DNA of 64,000 nucleotides, taken from positions 310,001 through 374,000 of the forward strand of contig JAXLYR010000011.1 of the NCBI GenBank assembly GCA_046351325.1. Direction: 5' to 3'. Under the pieces are notes generated by a model. It was given only the letters and a program-made list of their open reading frames with translations. It did not search any database and was not told the DNA's origin. The position numbers were made by a program, and so were the translations under genes. Source of the DNA: Xiheicaenibacterium sp046351325. GTDB taxonomy: Bacteria > Myxococcota_A > Polyangia > Polyangiales > Polyangiaceae. Within the stretch, counting starts at the first letter, position 1. Every line of letters starts with the position of its first letter. Positions 7,542 through 16,494 of this stretch are shown here, piece by piece.

Positions 7542-9962
7542 ATGAAGTCTCTTCGGTCGGATGATGAAGCCGCGAGGCTCGAGGACCTCCACGCGACCCT
7601 CCTGGCGACCGCGCCCGAGGACCGATTCGATCGGTTGACGCGGCTCGCCCAGCGCGCGCTCGGAGCGCCGATCGCCCTATTTTCCCTCGTCGACGCGGAT
7701 CGTCTCCAAATCAAGTCCGCGCAAGGACTCGGCACGGGCGACGCTCCCAGGAACGGGTCCTTTTGTGGTCAAACCATCCTGTCGAACGAGGTCTTCGTCG
7801 TCCCCGACGCGGCGGCGGACCCGCGCTTCACCAAGAACCCGCTCGTCGTCGGGCCACCCCACGCCCGCTTCTACGCCGGCTGTCCAATCAGGACTAGGCG
7901 GGGGCACCGAATCGGGACGCTGTGTGTGCTGGACTCCGAGCAGCGCAGCTGGACAGAAGACGACGAGAAGCTCCTCGTCGACCTCGCGCGGCTCGTCGAA
8001 GACGAGGTCGAGCACGATCGAGTCCGCTTGTTGGGGCTCAACCCTGACAATTTTGTTCGAGCCTTTCCGTTCGGGTTCGCGCTCGACCAGTCGCTCCACG
8101 TCGTCCTCGCGGGGCGCGCGCTGCCCAAGCTCTGCCGGCGAGATCCTCTATCGACGCAGTTTCAGGAGCTCTTCACTCTGTTGAGCCCGGCCGCAGAGGC
8201 GACCTTCGAGGGGCTCGCCGCGCACACCGACGAGCTCATCGTCTTGGAGGTCTGTGACAAAGGCGCCGTGCTCCGCGGCTCGTTCACGCTCACCGAGGAT
8301 CGCGCGACCCTGCTTTTCGTCGGCTCGGCGTGGATCACGACGCTGGGAGATCTCGAGCGCCTCGGCATCGAGCGCAGCGACTTCGCGTTGCACGATCCTG
8401 CGACGGAGCTCATCTCGCTCCTCGAGCACAACGCCCGAGCGATCGCCGAGCTGCGGCACCTCAACGAGGATCTGACCGCAGCGAAGACCCGCGCCGAGCA
8501 AGCGACGCGCGCGACCAGCTCGTTCCTCGCGCACATGAGCCACGAGATCCGAACGCCGCTCAACGCGGTCCTGGGGATGTCGTCGCTCTTGCTCGACGCG
8601 AACCTCCCAGCCGATCTCCACGACTACGTCGACACGATCCGCTCGAGCGGCGAGAACCTCCTCGCGGTCGTCACGGACATCCTCGACTTCTCCAAAATCG
8701 AGTCGGGCAAACTGCCTATCGAGAGCCTGCCTATGTCGCCGCTCCGGCTCGTCGACGACTGCTTGGACCTCGTGGCGTTGAACGCGTCTCGCGTTGGATT
8801 GGACCTCGCCGGCTGGTGCACGCAGGCCGTCCCCGATCGGGTGAGGGGCGACCCCGCGCGCGTTCGACAGGTGCTCCTCAATCTGGTCAGTAACGCCGTT
8901 AAATTCACGGAGCAGGGGCACGTGCTCGTGGTCGCGGACTACGACACTCGCCTCGGAGAGCTCGAGATCGTGGTCGAGGACACCGGCGACGGCATCGATC
9001 CCGCCCTCGTCGAGACGCTCTTCGATCCGTTCATGCAGGGCAGCCGCGCGACCTCGCGCCGATTCGGAGGCACCGGATTGGGACTCACCATCAGCCGGCG
9101 ACTCGCGCGGATGATGGGCGGCGAGGTCCGATTGGAGCGGAGCTCCACCGGCGGGACGCGCGCGGTATTCCGGTTTCCAGCGCCGATGACGAGCTCGCAC
9201 TCGACGGCGGTGATGCCGCTCGCCGCGGTCGGGCTATCCATCGTCGTGTTCGAATCGTCTGCGCTTCACCAGCGATCGCTGCTGCAACGCCTGCGGCGAC
9301 TCGGCAGTAACCCGATCGCTGCGACGTCGCTGAGCGAGGCAATCGAGATCATGGTGCGGGGCGACGCGCGCGTGCTCGTATTGGGCTCTCGCCTCGTCGG
9401 CCCCGAGCTGGACGATTGGGTCGCTTGCGTGAGGGAGGCTGGCTCGTTCCCGCTCGTGGTCTGCGCGCCGGCAGGGACACACGACCAACCAGACAAACGC
9501 CTGCGGTTCGTGCAGCGCCCGGCGAAGCTCACGCGCCTCGCGAGGGCGCTCCACGATGTCTTGGAGGCTCCACCGAGTCACGAGCCGCCCGCGGCGATCA
9601 CCGTGCCTTCCATTCGGGTCCTCCTCGTCGAGGACGACCCGATCAATCAGAAGGTCGCGTCGCTGATGATCGCCCGCGTCGGCCTCACTTGCGACATCGC
9701 CGAAAACGGCTTCGTCGCGCTCGAGAAGACAGCCGCGAGCACTTACGACCTCGTGCTCATGGATGTTCAAATGCCCGAGCTCGACGGTCTCGAGGCCACG
9801 AGACGCATCCGCGCGCGCGGCGGTCTTCAGCCTCGCATCGTCGCGCTCACAGCGGCGACGACCGCGGACGAGCGCGCGCTCTGCTTTCAAGCAGGCTTCG
9901 ACGCCTTCCTCACCAAACCGATCGATCCCGATCAGCTGACTACGGTGCTGCGCAACACCTGA
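7542..9962 (+). CDS. hybrid sensor histidine kinase (GAF, HisKA, HATPase, degenerate REC, REC)
   Basis: Cytoplasmic hybrid kinase of 806 residues with no membrane segment. Order: GAF domain about 15-165; HisKA with phospho-acceptor His334 in SHEIRTP; HATPase with N-box LLNLVSNAVKFT, and G-boxes VEDTGDGID and FGGTGLGL; a receiver-like segment about 563-670 without the acidic pocket; and a true receiver about 690-806 with the LLVEDDP acidic cluster, Asp741 in LMDVQMPE, and Lys in FLTKPID. A GAGGAG ribosome site sits just before the ATG, which excludes longer in-frame starts. The gene converges on the Hpt and NtrC genes, which are its likely phosphorelay partners. The GAF signal is unknown. Confidence 0.93.
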   Translation: MKSLRSDDEAARLEDLHATLLATAPEDRFDRLTRLAQRALGAPIALFSLVDADRLQIKSAQGLGTGDAPRNGSFCGQTILSNEVFVVPDAAADPRFTKNPLVVGPPHARFYAGCPIRTRRGHRIGTLCVLDSEQRSWTEDDEKLLVDLARLVEDEVEHDRVRLLGLNPDNFVRAFPFGFALDQSLHVVLAGRALPKLCRRDPLSTQFQELFTLLSPAAEATFEGLAAHTDELIVLEVCDKGAVLRGSFTLTEDRATLLFVGSAWITTLGDLERLGIERSDFALHDPATELISLLEHNARAIAELRHLNEDLTAAKTRAEQATRATSSFLAHMSHEIRTPLNAVLGMSSLLLDANLPADLHDYVDTIRSSGENLLAVVTDILDFSKIESGKLPIESLPMSPLRLVDDCLDLVALNASRVGLDLAGWCTQAVPDRVRGDPARVRQVLLNLVSNAVKFTEQGHVLVVADYDTRLGELEIVVEDTGDGIDPALVETLFDPFMQGSRATSRRFGGTGLGLTISRRLARMMGGEVRLERSSTGGTRAVFRFPAPMTSSHSTAVMPLAAVGLSIVVFESSALHQRSLLQRLRRLGSNPIAATSLSEAIEIMVRGDARVLVLGSRLVGPELDDWVACVREAGSFPLVVCAPAGTHDQPDKRLRFVQRPAKLTRLARALHDVLEAPPSHEPPAAITVPSIRVLLVEDDPINQKVASLMIARVGLTCDIAENGFVALEKTAASTYDLVLMDVQMPELDGLEATRRIRARGGLQPRIVALTAATTADERALCFQAGFDAFLTKPIDPDQLTTVLRNT

Positions 9963-9969
9963 ATCGACC

Positions 9970-10305
9970 TCAGGCGGCGTCCAGCGCCTCGGCCGCTTCG
10001 AGCGTTGCCGCGACCACGATCTCCAGCTCGACCAGCGACGCAGCCCCACGGCGATCGGCGCGAAGCACCATCTGCTCTGCGATCTCGGCCGCGCGCGCGG
10101 CGCCCACGCTGGCGCACGAGCCCTTCAGCGTGTGCGCCAGGCGAATCACTCGGTCGGCGTCTCCGCGCTCGATCGCGGCGCCGAGCTCTCTCAAGCGACG
10201 AGCCGTCTCGACGGAGAAGAGCTCGATCAGCGAGTGGCGCAGGGCGCGATCCTCCCCGACGACCGAGAAGAGTCGCTCTCTGTCGAGGAGAGGTAGCGCG
10301 GTCAC
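9970..10305 (-). CDS. Hpt (histidine phosphotransfer) protein
   Basis: 111-residue stand-alone Hpt domain. His58 in AHTLKGSCASVG is the phosphate carrier, in the family's HxLKGxxxxxG motif, within a four-helix bundle. Its ATG overlaps the NtrC-family regulator stop by 4 bp, so the two are co-translated, and its stop is 8 bp from the stop of the convergent hybrid kinase. The simplest reading is phosphate flow from His334 of the kinase to Asp741 of its receiver, to His58 here, and then to Asp76 of the regulator. Confidence 0.9.
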   Translation of the reverse strand: MTALPLLDRERLFSVVGEDRALRHSLIELFSVETARRLRELGAAIERGDADRVIRLAHTLKGSCASVGAARAAEIAEQMVLRADRRGAASLVELEIVVAATLEAAEALDAA

Positions 10306-11804
10306 GCTGCGCCTTCTTTCTCGGGGATGTCGAGCGCAGCCAACTTCCGGTAGAGGGTCGCGCGCCCCAAACCGAGGAGCTTCGCGGCCGCGCCGATCTT
10401 GCCGCGGGTCGTTCGAAGCGCGTGACGAATGGCTCGACGCTCGAGCTCGACGAGCGGGATGACCTCGTCCTCCGCGAGGATCGGCGAGACGACCTCGGCC
10501 CGCGACACGACGGGGAGTTCGACCGGAGCGCCGATCTCGTCGGGCAGATCGGTGACCTCGACGCGATCGCCGTCCGCGTTCAGGAGCGCGCGATGCACCA
10601 CGTTGCGCAGCTCGCGGACGTTGCCGGGCCAGGAGTGCGCCTGCAGCGCAGCGATGGCCTCGGGGGTAAATGCCTTTACGACGGGCTTCACCGGGGGCGG
10701 CGCCCCACGCGGCGTCGCGCGGCGCTTTAGTTGGGGGTCAAACTGTTTCGCGAAATGCGCGACGAGCGCCGGTATGTCGGCGAGCCGCTCGCGCAGCGCC
10801 GGGACCCTTATCGGGTAAACGACGAGTCGGAAATAGAGGTCTTCGCGGAAGCGGCCGGCCGCGACCTCCGCGCGCAGATCCCTGTGGGTCGCGCACACGA
10901 TCCGCGCGTCTATCGGGATGTCGACGGTGCCGCCGACGCGGCGAATCGTGAGCTCCTGGAGCGTCCGCAAGAGGCTCGCTTGCGCGCCGGGGCTCATCTC
11001 ACCGAGCTCGTCGAGGAACAGCGTCCCGCCCTTGGCCTGCTCGAACCGGCCGTGATGGGTCTGGTGCGCGCCCGTGAACGCGCCGCGCTCGTGCCCGAAG
11101 AGCTCGGACTCCTGCAACGTCGGCGGGATCGCGGCGCAGTTGAGCGCGACGAACGGCCCGTCGCGCCGGCTGCTCTTGGCGTGAATCGCGCGCGCGACGA
11201 CCTCCTTCCCCGAGCCGCTCTCCCCGAAGAGACACACGCTCACGTCGCTCGATACGACGCGATCGACCTGACGAGCCAGATCCTTCGCGGCAGGGCTCGA
11301 GCCGACGAGCGCCGGCAAAACCTCGTCGCTCGCGATGGCTTGCTCGAGCCTGTGAACACGGTGCGAGAGCTCCCACCGCTCGCGACCGCGCGTCACCGCA
11401 GGGACCACGCGATCGGCGTCGAAGGGCTTCGTGATGAAGTCGTAAGCGCCCAGCTGCATGGCCCTTACGACCGAGTCGACGTCACGCTTGGCGGTGACCA
11501 CGATGACCGTGAGATCCGGATCTGCCGCGCGCAGCGCGACGATGAGATCGAGCCCGTCCATGTCCTCGAGCCCGAGATCCACGCACGCCACCGCGACGCC
11601 CTCGGTCCCACGGCTGAGCAGCGCCGTGCCGGTGCGCAGCTCGTCGACCTGAAACCCGGCCCGATCGAGGTGCGCCCGCAGCACGCGCGACGATATGGGA
11701 TCATCGTCCACGATGGCGACTCGCCCGAGGTGGACGCCCGCTTTCCCGAGGTCTCGCGGCGGCGTCGTGGGGTTGCGATGGATAGCTGGAACGGGCTGCA
11801 CCAT
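10302..11804 (-). CDS. NtrC-family sigma-54-dependent response regulator
   Basis: 500-residue activator of sigma-54 promoters. The receiver (about 28-145) has the acidic cluster Asp33-35, phospho-acceptor Asp76, Thr104 and Lys126. The AAA+ domain follows, with Walker A GESGSGKE (194-201), GAFTGA (241-246, the sigma-54 contact loop) and Walker B TLFLDE (261-266). The C-terminus is a Fis-type helix-turn-helix (GAAAKLLGLGRATLYRKL). ATG 11804 was chosen; an in-frame upstream start at 11858 would run through a long inverted repeat. Target genes are not evident, and no convincing -24/-12 element was seen in the adjacent 170 bp. Confidence 0.94.
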   Translation of the reverse strand: MVQPVPAIHRNPTTPPRDLGKAGVHLGRVAIVDDDPISSRVLRAHLDRAGFQVDELRTGTALLSRGTEGVAVACVDLGLEDMDGLDLIVALRAADPDLTVIVVTAKRDVDSVVRAMQLGAYDFITKPFDADRVVPAVTRGRERWELSHRVHRLEQAIASDEVLPALVGSSPAAKDLARQVDRVVSSDVSVCLFGESGSGKEVVARAIHAKSSRRDGPFVALNCAAIPPTLQESELFGHERGAFTGAHQTHHGRFEQAKGGTLFLDELGEMSPGAQASLLRTLQELTIRRVGGTVDIPIDARIVCATHRDLRAEVAAGRFREDLYFRLVVYPIRVPALRERLADIPALVAHFAKQFDPQLKRRATPRGAPPPVKPVVKAFTPEAIAALQAHSWPGNVRELRNVVHRALLNADGDRVEVTDLPDEIGAPVELPVVSRAEVVSPILAEDEVIPLVELERRAIRHALRTTRGKIGAAAKLLGLGRATLYRKLAALDIPEKEGAA

Positions 11805-11811
11805 GGGGCCT

Positions 11812-11870
11812 CGTAGGTCCTTGAGCGAGACGTGTGCCGAGTCTGGTCCACGTCTCAAAACGGACCTACG
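11812..11870. promoter_or_regulatory. long imperfect inverted repeat upstream of the NtrC-family gene
   Basis: Left arm 11812-11834 and right arm 11849-11870 each contain CGTAGGTCC and AGACGTG when read toward the centre, separated by 6-7 mismatched bases, around a 14 bp spacer. It lies only 8 bp upstream of the chosen ATG (11804) on the minus strand. It could be an autoregulatory operator or an mRNA leader hairpin. There is no T-run, so it is not an intrinsic terminator. Confidence 0.6.
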
Positions 11871-11902
11871 GCGTCGGCCCTTAAGGACAAAAGTGGATCA
11901 AG

Positions 11903-11937
11903 TGTCCCGATCGTCCCGTTCGTCTCGAATCGGGACA
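11903..11937. promoter_or_regulatory. inverted repeat between divergent regulator and crotonase genes
   Basis: TGTCCCGAT (11903-11911) and ATCGGGACA (11929-11937) form a perfect 9 bp inverted repeat with a 17 bp spacer. The half-site centres are 26 bp apart, so they lie on roughly similar helix faces. It is 37 bp upstream of the crotonase ATG and about 100 bp upstream of the regulator ATG. A regulator-binding site is a reasonable inference; the protein that binds is unknown. Confidence 0.5.
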
Positions 11938-11973
11938 CATTGACACCAACTCGCCCCTGCCGAACGAAGGGGC

Positions 11974-12759
11974 ATGTCCGAACGCGTAACCACCCAGGTC
12001 GAGGGCCACGTGCTCTCCATCGGCATCAACCGCCCCGAGAAGCGCAATGCCTTCGATCTCGAGACCATCGACGCCCTCGCTCGGGCCTATGAGCGGCTCG
12101 GGCGCGACCCCGAGCTGCGGGTCGGGGTGCTGTTCGCTCACGGCGAGCATTTCTCCGCCGGACTCGATCTCGCACAGGTCGGCCCGGCGGTCGCGGCGAA
12201 CGGGCCAGCGGCGCTCGCGGGTGGCCGCGAGTTCGACCCATTCGGTGTTTGGGCCAAGCGCGTCCCGAAGCCCATCGTCATGGCAGTGCGCGGTATTGCC
12301 TTTACGGTGTCCATCGAGCTCGCGCTCGCGAGCGACATCGTCATAGCGGGGGACGACGTGCGCTTCCGCCAGATGGAGGTCGCGCGCGGCATATTGCCAT
12401 TTGGCGGCGCGACGCTCCGAGCCCCGCGCGCGCTCGGTTGGGGCAACGCGATGAAGTTCCTGCTGACGGGCGCGGAGTTCGGCGCCGCCGAGGCCCTGCG
12501 CATCGGCCTCGTCCAGGAGGTCGTCCCGGCCGGACAGGAGGTCTCGCGAGCAAAGGATTTGGGCGCGCTCATCGCGAAGCAGGCGCCCCTCGGCGTCATT
12601 GGGAGCTTGGAGAACGCTCGCGTCGCGGTGGATCAGGGGTTCGACGCCGCGCGAGACCACCTCGGGGCGATGCTCCCGGGCATCCTCGCGAGCGAGGACG
12701 CCGCCGAGGGCGTGCGCTCGTTCGTGGAGCGCCGCGAGGCTCGCTTTACAGGAAAGTAA
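11974..12759 (+). CDS. enoyl-CoA hydratase/isomerase (crotonase) family protein
   Basis: 261-residue crotonase-fold protein, of normal family length. The CoA-binding and oxyanion-hole segments are HFSAGLDL and RGIAFTVSIELALASDI; the two acidic residues used by hydratases appear retained, Glu in SIELAL and Glu in RQMEVARGILPFGG. GAAGGGG precedes the ATG. No beta-oxidation partner is adjacent, so the exact acyl-CoA substrate and whether it hydrates or isomerises are unknown. It is divergent from the NtrC-family regulator and could be controlled by it. Confidence 0.88.
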   Translation: MSERVTTQVEGHVLSIGINRPEKRNAFDLETIDALARAYERLGRDPELRVGVLFAHGEHFSAGLDLAQVGPAVAANGPAALAGGREFDPFGVWAKRVPKPIVMAVRGIAFTVSIELALASDIVIAGDDVRFRQMEVARGILPFGGATLRAPRALGWGNAMKFLLTGAEFGAAEALRIGLVQEVVPAGQEVSRAKDLGALIAKQAPLGVIGSLENARVAVDQGFDAARDHLGAMLPGILASEDAAEGVRSFVERREARFTGK

Positions 12760-12776
12760 GCAAACTGACCGCGGGA

Positions 12777-12806
12777 CCGCCAGTCACGGAGCCGCCAGTC
12801 ACGGGG
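12777..12806. repeat. two-copy 15 bp tandem repeat
   Basis: CCGCCAGTCACGGAG followed by CCGCCAGTCACGGGG, covering the stop codon of the lipoprotein gene at 12799. Differs by one base between copies. Probably a replication-slippage remnant in the short convergent gap. Confidence 0.7.
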
Positions 12807-14142
12807 CCGAGGCGCAATGGATCGCGCCGCTCGCGGGCAACGTGAGCGCGTGAAAGTCGAGGACCGCCGCGTCCAAGATGTCTCCGCCGTTCGCCGCCGT
12901 CATCGGCGCGACGATGCCGTTGGTCGTGTGCACGTGCGTGACTCGCTCGCTCGCGGGGACCATCCCGGCCGGGTCGAGCAGCATGAAGTTCATATCGTAG
13001 TCCGATATGCAGCCGCCGCAGATCCAGATGATCGTGCCCTTGGTCCAAGCGAGACCAATCTTGTCGTCGACGTGCACGAAGGTCGGCCATCGCTCCTCGA
13101 TCTGGTCGACGGGCGCCTCGAGCGCGTGAAGCGTGGCGTTCCCGTCCGCGTCGACCTCGGCGATGCGGACGATGGCGTGGCCCATTTGGGTGTCTTGAAT
13201 CGCGTAGCGCTCCGTGAACGCTACCCAATAGCGATCTCCGACCGCGACCATGTTGGCACGCGCCGTACCCTCCATTGCGCTCGACCAGCCGTCTGTCGCT
13301 GGCCGCGAGATGCGCTTCGGCGCGAGCTGTGGGGCGCCCGAGGAATCGAGCACGGCGAAGCGGATCTCTTGATTGGCGCTATAAGCGACGGCGAGCCCGC
13401 CGTCAGCGGTCGGCACGGCCGCCGCCGTGGCCGCGTAGGCCTCTGTGAACGAGTCGACCTCGACGGCCGCGCCAGTGGCCACGAGATCCGCGTCGAGGTC
13501 GAGATACTCGAGGCTCGTCCCGCTGCCGCCGTTGCCGCTCGTCCCGAACAAAACTGTAAGCGTACCGTCGGCGCGCGGGATGAGGGCGGACACGGAGCCG
13601 CCAGTACCGTTCGTGCCCGAGATCTCGAGCGGCCCAGTGACAATGGCCATATCCGGGGTGACACGTGCGATGGCGAGACCGCCAGTGCTCGATTGCGACC
13701 AAACCGCGATGATGTCGCCGTCGGCCGCGACAGCCGTGGCCTGGTGTCCGTCGAATGGAGTGTCGTCCAGCGCGACGCCCGCGCTCCACGTGCCACCGAG
13801 CGTGATCTCGGCGAGCTTGACTGTGTCCGTCGTCTCGACGACGAAGAATCGGCCGTCGACCTGGACGAGCCCATCGACAATGGTCGACATCGCCCCCGCG
13901 GGCTGTGTCATGGGGCGGAGCTCGTTGCACGCGTGACTGATCGCAGGCGTGCGATCGACGATAGGCGTCGGGTCGACCACGCTGCCCCCGCCCGCGCTCT
14001 CACCGCCAGCACCCGAGCCACCCTGGCCACCGCCACCAGACGGCGAGTCATCACCACAACCAGCCGCGACACTCAGGAGCAGCGCGGCCGCCAGGAGCGC
14101 GCCACCCCGAGAGTAGCGCCCAAAGCATGTATTCGAAGTCAT
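12799..14142 (-). CDS. hypothetical lipoprotein, probable beta-rich secreted protein
   Basis: 447-residue predicted lipoprotein. The ATG at 14142 gives a signal peptide ending in VAAGC, followed by a Gly/Ser-rich linker (about 30-55). The rest is a run of short hydrophobic beta-strand-like segments with Gly-Asp turns (FFVVETTDTVKLAEI, GLAIARV, GDRYWVAFTE), which suggests a beta-propeller, but I recognise no named repeat. Only a few Cys are present. It is convergent with the crotonase gene. Function unknown; surface or periplasmic location is inferred from the lipobox. Confidence 0.72.
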   Translation of the reverse strand: MTSNTCFGRYSRGGALLAAALLLSVAAGCGDDSPSGGGGQGGSGAGGESAGGGSVVDPTPIVDRTPAISHACNELRPMTQPAGAMSTIVDGLVQVDGRFFVVETTDTVKLAEITLGGTWSAGVALDDTPFDGHQATAVAADGDIIAVWSQSSTGGLAIARVTPDMAIVTGPLEISGTNGTGGSVSALIPRADGTLTVLFGTSGNGGSGTSLEYLDLDADLVATGAAVEVDSFTEAYAATAAAVPTADGGLAVAYSANQEIRFAVLDSSGAPQLAPKRISRPATDGWSSAMEGTARANMVAVGDRYWVAFTERYAIQDTQMGHAIVRIAEVDADGNATLHALEAPVDQIEERWPTFVHVDDKIGLAWTKGTIIWICGGCISDYDMNFMLLDPAGMVPASERVTHVHTTNGIVAPMTAANGGDILDAAVLDFHALTLPASGAIHCASAP

Positions 14143-14214
14143 GAGACGGCAGCTTAGCAGCCATCCGCGTTCCTGCCGCGAACTCACTCGGCGGCAGGGT
14201 GACTCCAAAGCAAA

Positions 14215-16494
14215 CTACTCGCGGGGGTCGTCGCCCAGCACGTCCTGGACGTCCTCCGACCCCTCTTGGACCTCAGGGACTTCTTCGACGACCTTCTCTT
14301 TTTCCTTCTTCGGCTTCGGCACGTACTTGAAGAGCGCATAAGAGCCCCGCCTCGTCAGCTCCTTGAGCTGACCGTCGCGAATGGCGTCTTTATGTTTCTT
14401 CAGCCGATCTTGCTTGAGCTCTCGTTCGTCGACGAAGACGTATTGGACGTTCTTCTGCCCGTAGAAATAGACGTCCTTACGATTGGAGACGTGAGGACCT
14501 ATCTTGTTGGTCACGCCGAGGCTCGCCTTCAGCGGAATCATCGCGACCGCCTCTTCCATCCATTTGTAGTGGGCCTCTTGCTCGGGCGTCAGCTTGCGGA
14601 CGACGCGCGTGAACCCACCATAGAAGGCTTGGTTGTCGACGACGCCGCCGAACTTCCAGGACACGGTCATGCCGGCCGCGAGCGTGCCCACGACGAGCGC
14701 ATGCTTGTAGCGCGCCGGCTCGAGTGAATACGCCCGCGCGAACCGACCGTCCGACATCTGCTTGATGGCGACCGGCAGCGCGAAGAACGCGAAGGGCAAG
14801 ATCGTGTTCGAGTATTGGAAGTGCGTGGAGAAGACGGCCTCTCTCGTGGCGAGAGTCGTGAACGCGATGCCGTAGGCCAAGATGAGGCGCCAGTTGCGAG
14901 CCGCGAACGGGACGAAGATGAGCGGCAAGAACATCTTGATGAGGTAGACGACCTTCACCTCCTCCATCGCGTGGCGCAGCGCGAACGTCGGATTGGTGAG
15001 GAGCGAGAGGACGAGGCCGACGAGGTTCTTGTGCTCCGGGTCGGGGATCATCTCGGAGTAGTAATAGGCATACGAGTACGCCTGCGGTCCGCTCATGATG
15101 ACCCCGGAGCTCGTCATGAAGTAGCCCTTCACGAGGACGAAGTAGGCGAGGCTGAAGATCATCGTGACCAGGCCGTGGCGGCGCAGCTGCGCGTCCGTCC
15201 CGAGGAACACGGTGAGCCCGACCATCGTCATCATGAGCGGGATGTCCTCGCGGACGAGGAGCGCGACGACGAGCGCGACCCAGTAGAGCTTCAACCACTT
15301 GCGCTCGAGGAAATAGAGCGTCCAAAGGATGGGGACGCACGCGAGCGTGAGCGAGTGGAACTCGTACATGTTGGCGCCGTGGAGCGCCGGGTGAAGCGCG
15401 TAAACGATCGCGAGGAGCACGCCGTGCAGGCGCGAGCCGAGCTGGCGCCGGGCGATCAAGAAGACCGGCACGACCCCGGAGCCGACCCAAATGCTCTGCA
15501 GCGCGAGGATGAACTCGGCCCGCGGATATAGCCGGTAAAGCGGCGACATCAACACCAGGATCGGGTCGAAATGCGCCGACCCGTGGGTCCCACCGCGCAG
15601 GAACGTACAGCCGAGCGGGTGCCCGTGTGACGACTGGTAAAAGATATTGTCGTAGAGGCCGAGGTCGATCGTCCGCGTCATCAGCGCGTGGTGGTTGGTG
15701 ATCGACAGGCGGGTAAAGAACCAGCCATAGGCGACCCACAACCCGAGGACCGAGGCCCAAGCTACAACTTCGTAAGCGATATTGAGCTGCTTGTCGCGCG
15801 GGCTCGCGGCCTCGGCGTCGGTGCCGCGCGGCGATCGCGACAGGCGATAAGCAGCGGTGCCCAATATGCCGGCGATGATCGCGCAGAAGAAGAGCGTCAG
15901 CTTCGGGCTCTCCTTCTCCACCTTGTCCTGCATCAACGCGACGACGAACGGCGCCGCGAGCAACGGGGTGACGAAGGCGCTCGCCCGCGCCACGATGGCT
16001 GCGAGCGGGGCGCCGCGCTTGACCCGATAGGCCGCGTAGACCGCGCCCACGGTGCCGCCGATCAGCAGGAGGAAATTGCCCGCCATTCGGACGGCGCCGA
16101 GCTGGTCCGCGAGCTTGACCTTGTTGGTGTCGAGCGCCTTGAGACGCCCCTGACCGCCCGAGTAATACCAATAGGCGCTACCGAGCAGCAGCGGCACGAG
16201 GAGCAGGACGAACCAAGGGGAGAGCAGCGCGCGGCCGACGCGGGCTCCACGGAGCAAGGCCGCGTCGAGGCGCTCCCATCGCTTCACGGTAGGACGCGGC
16301 AAGGGCGGCAAACCAGGCTGAGGCGCAGGAGGCTCGCTCTCCGCCGCGCCGTGGTCGGCAGCACCGTTCGACTCCGCGGCTCCGTCGCTCTGCGGCTCCG
16401 GAGGTGTGGAATCACCCTCGCGCGCGGGCTCCTTCGTCGGGCTCGCCGCGGTCTCGGGGTCCTCCGGTGTCGAGGGTTCGGCCTGGTTATCCAT
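14215..16494 (-). CDS. DUF2079 family multi-spanning membrane protein
   Basis: 759-residue inner-membrane protein. The first 90 residues are a Pro/Glu/Ala-rich cytosolic tail, then about a dozen hydrophobic segments. The stretch DLGLYDNIFYQSSHGHPLGCT, followed by SAHFDPILVLMSPLYRLYP, is characteristic of DUF2079, a family related to GT-C glycosyltransferases that use lipid-linked sugar donors. The C-terminus ends in a Lys/Glu/Asp-rich tail. The start overlaps the upstream flippase-like gene by 8 bp (ATG 16494) or 17 bp (ATG 16503). Context with lipid-type and sugar genes supports a role in envelope glycan or lipid modification; the substrate is unknown. Confidence 0.85.
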   Translation of the reverse strand: MDNQAEPSTPEDPETAASPTKEPAREGDSTPPEPQSDGAAESNGAADHGAAESEPPAPQPGLPPLPRPTVKRWERLDAALLRGARVGRALLSPWFVLLLVPLLLGSAYWYYSGGQGRLKALDTNKVKLADQLGAVRMAGNFLLLIGGTVGAVYAAYRVKRGAPLAAIVARASAFVTPLLAAPFVVALMQDKVEKESPKLTLFFCAIIAGILGTAAYRLSRSPRGTDAEAASPRDKQLNIAYEVVAWASVLGLWVAYGWFFTRLSITNHHALMTRTIDLGLYDNIFYQSSHGHPLGCTFLRGGTHGSAHFDPILVLMSPLYRLYPRAEFILALQSIWVGSGVVPVFLIARRQLGSRLHGVLLAIVYALHPALHGANMYEFHSLTLACVPILWTLYFLERKWLKLYWVALVVALLVREDIPLMMTMVGLTVFLGTDAQLRRHGLVTMIFSLAYFVLVKGYFMTSSGVIMSGPQAYSYAYYYSEMIPDPEHKNLVGLVLSLLTNPTFALRHAMEEVKVVYLIKMFLPLIFVPFAARNWRLILAYGIAFTTLATREAVFSTHFQYSNTILPFAFFALPVAIKQMSDGRFARAYSLEPARYKHALVVGTLAAGMTVSWKFGGVVDNQAFYGGFTRVVRKLTPEQEAHYKWMEEAVAMIPLKASLGVTNKIGPHVSNRKDVYFYGQKNVQYVFVDERELKQDRLKKHKDAIRDGQLKELTRRGSYALFKYVPKPKKEKEKVVEEVPEVQEGSEDVQDVLGDDPRE

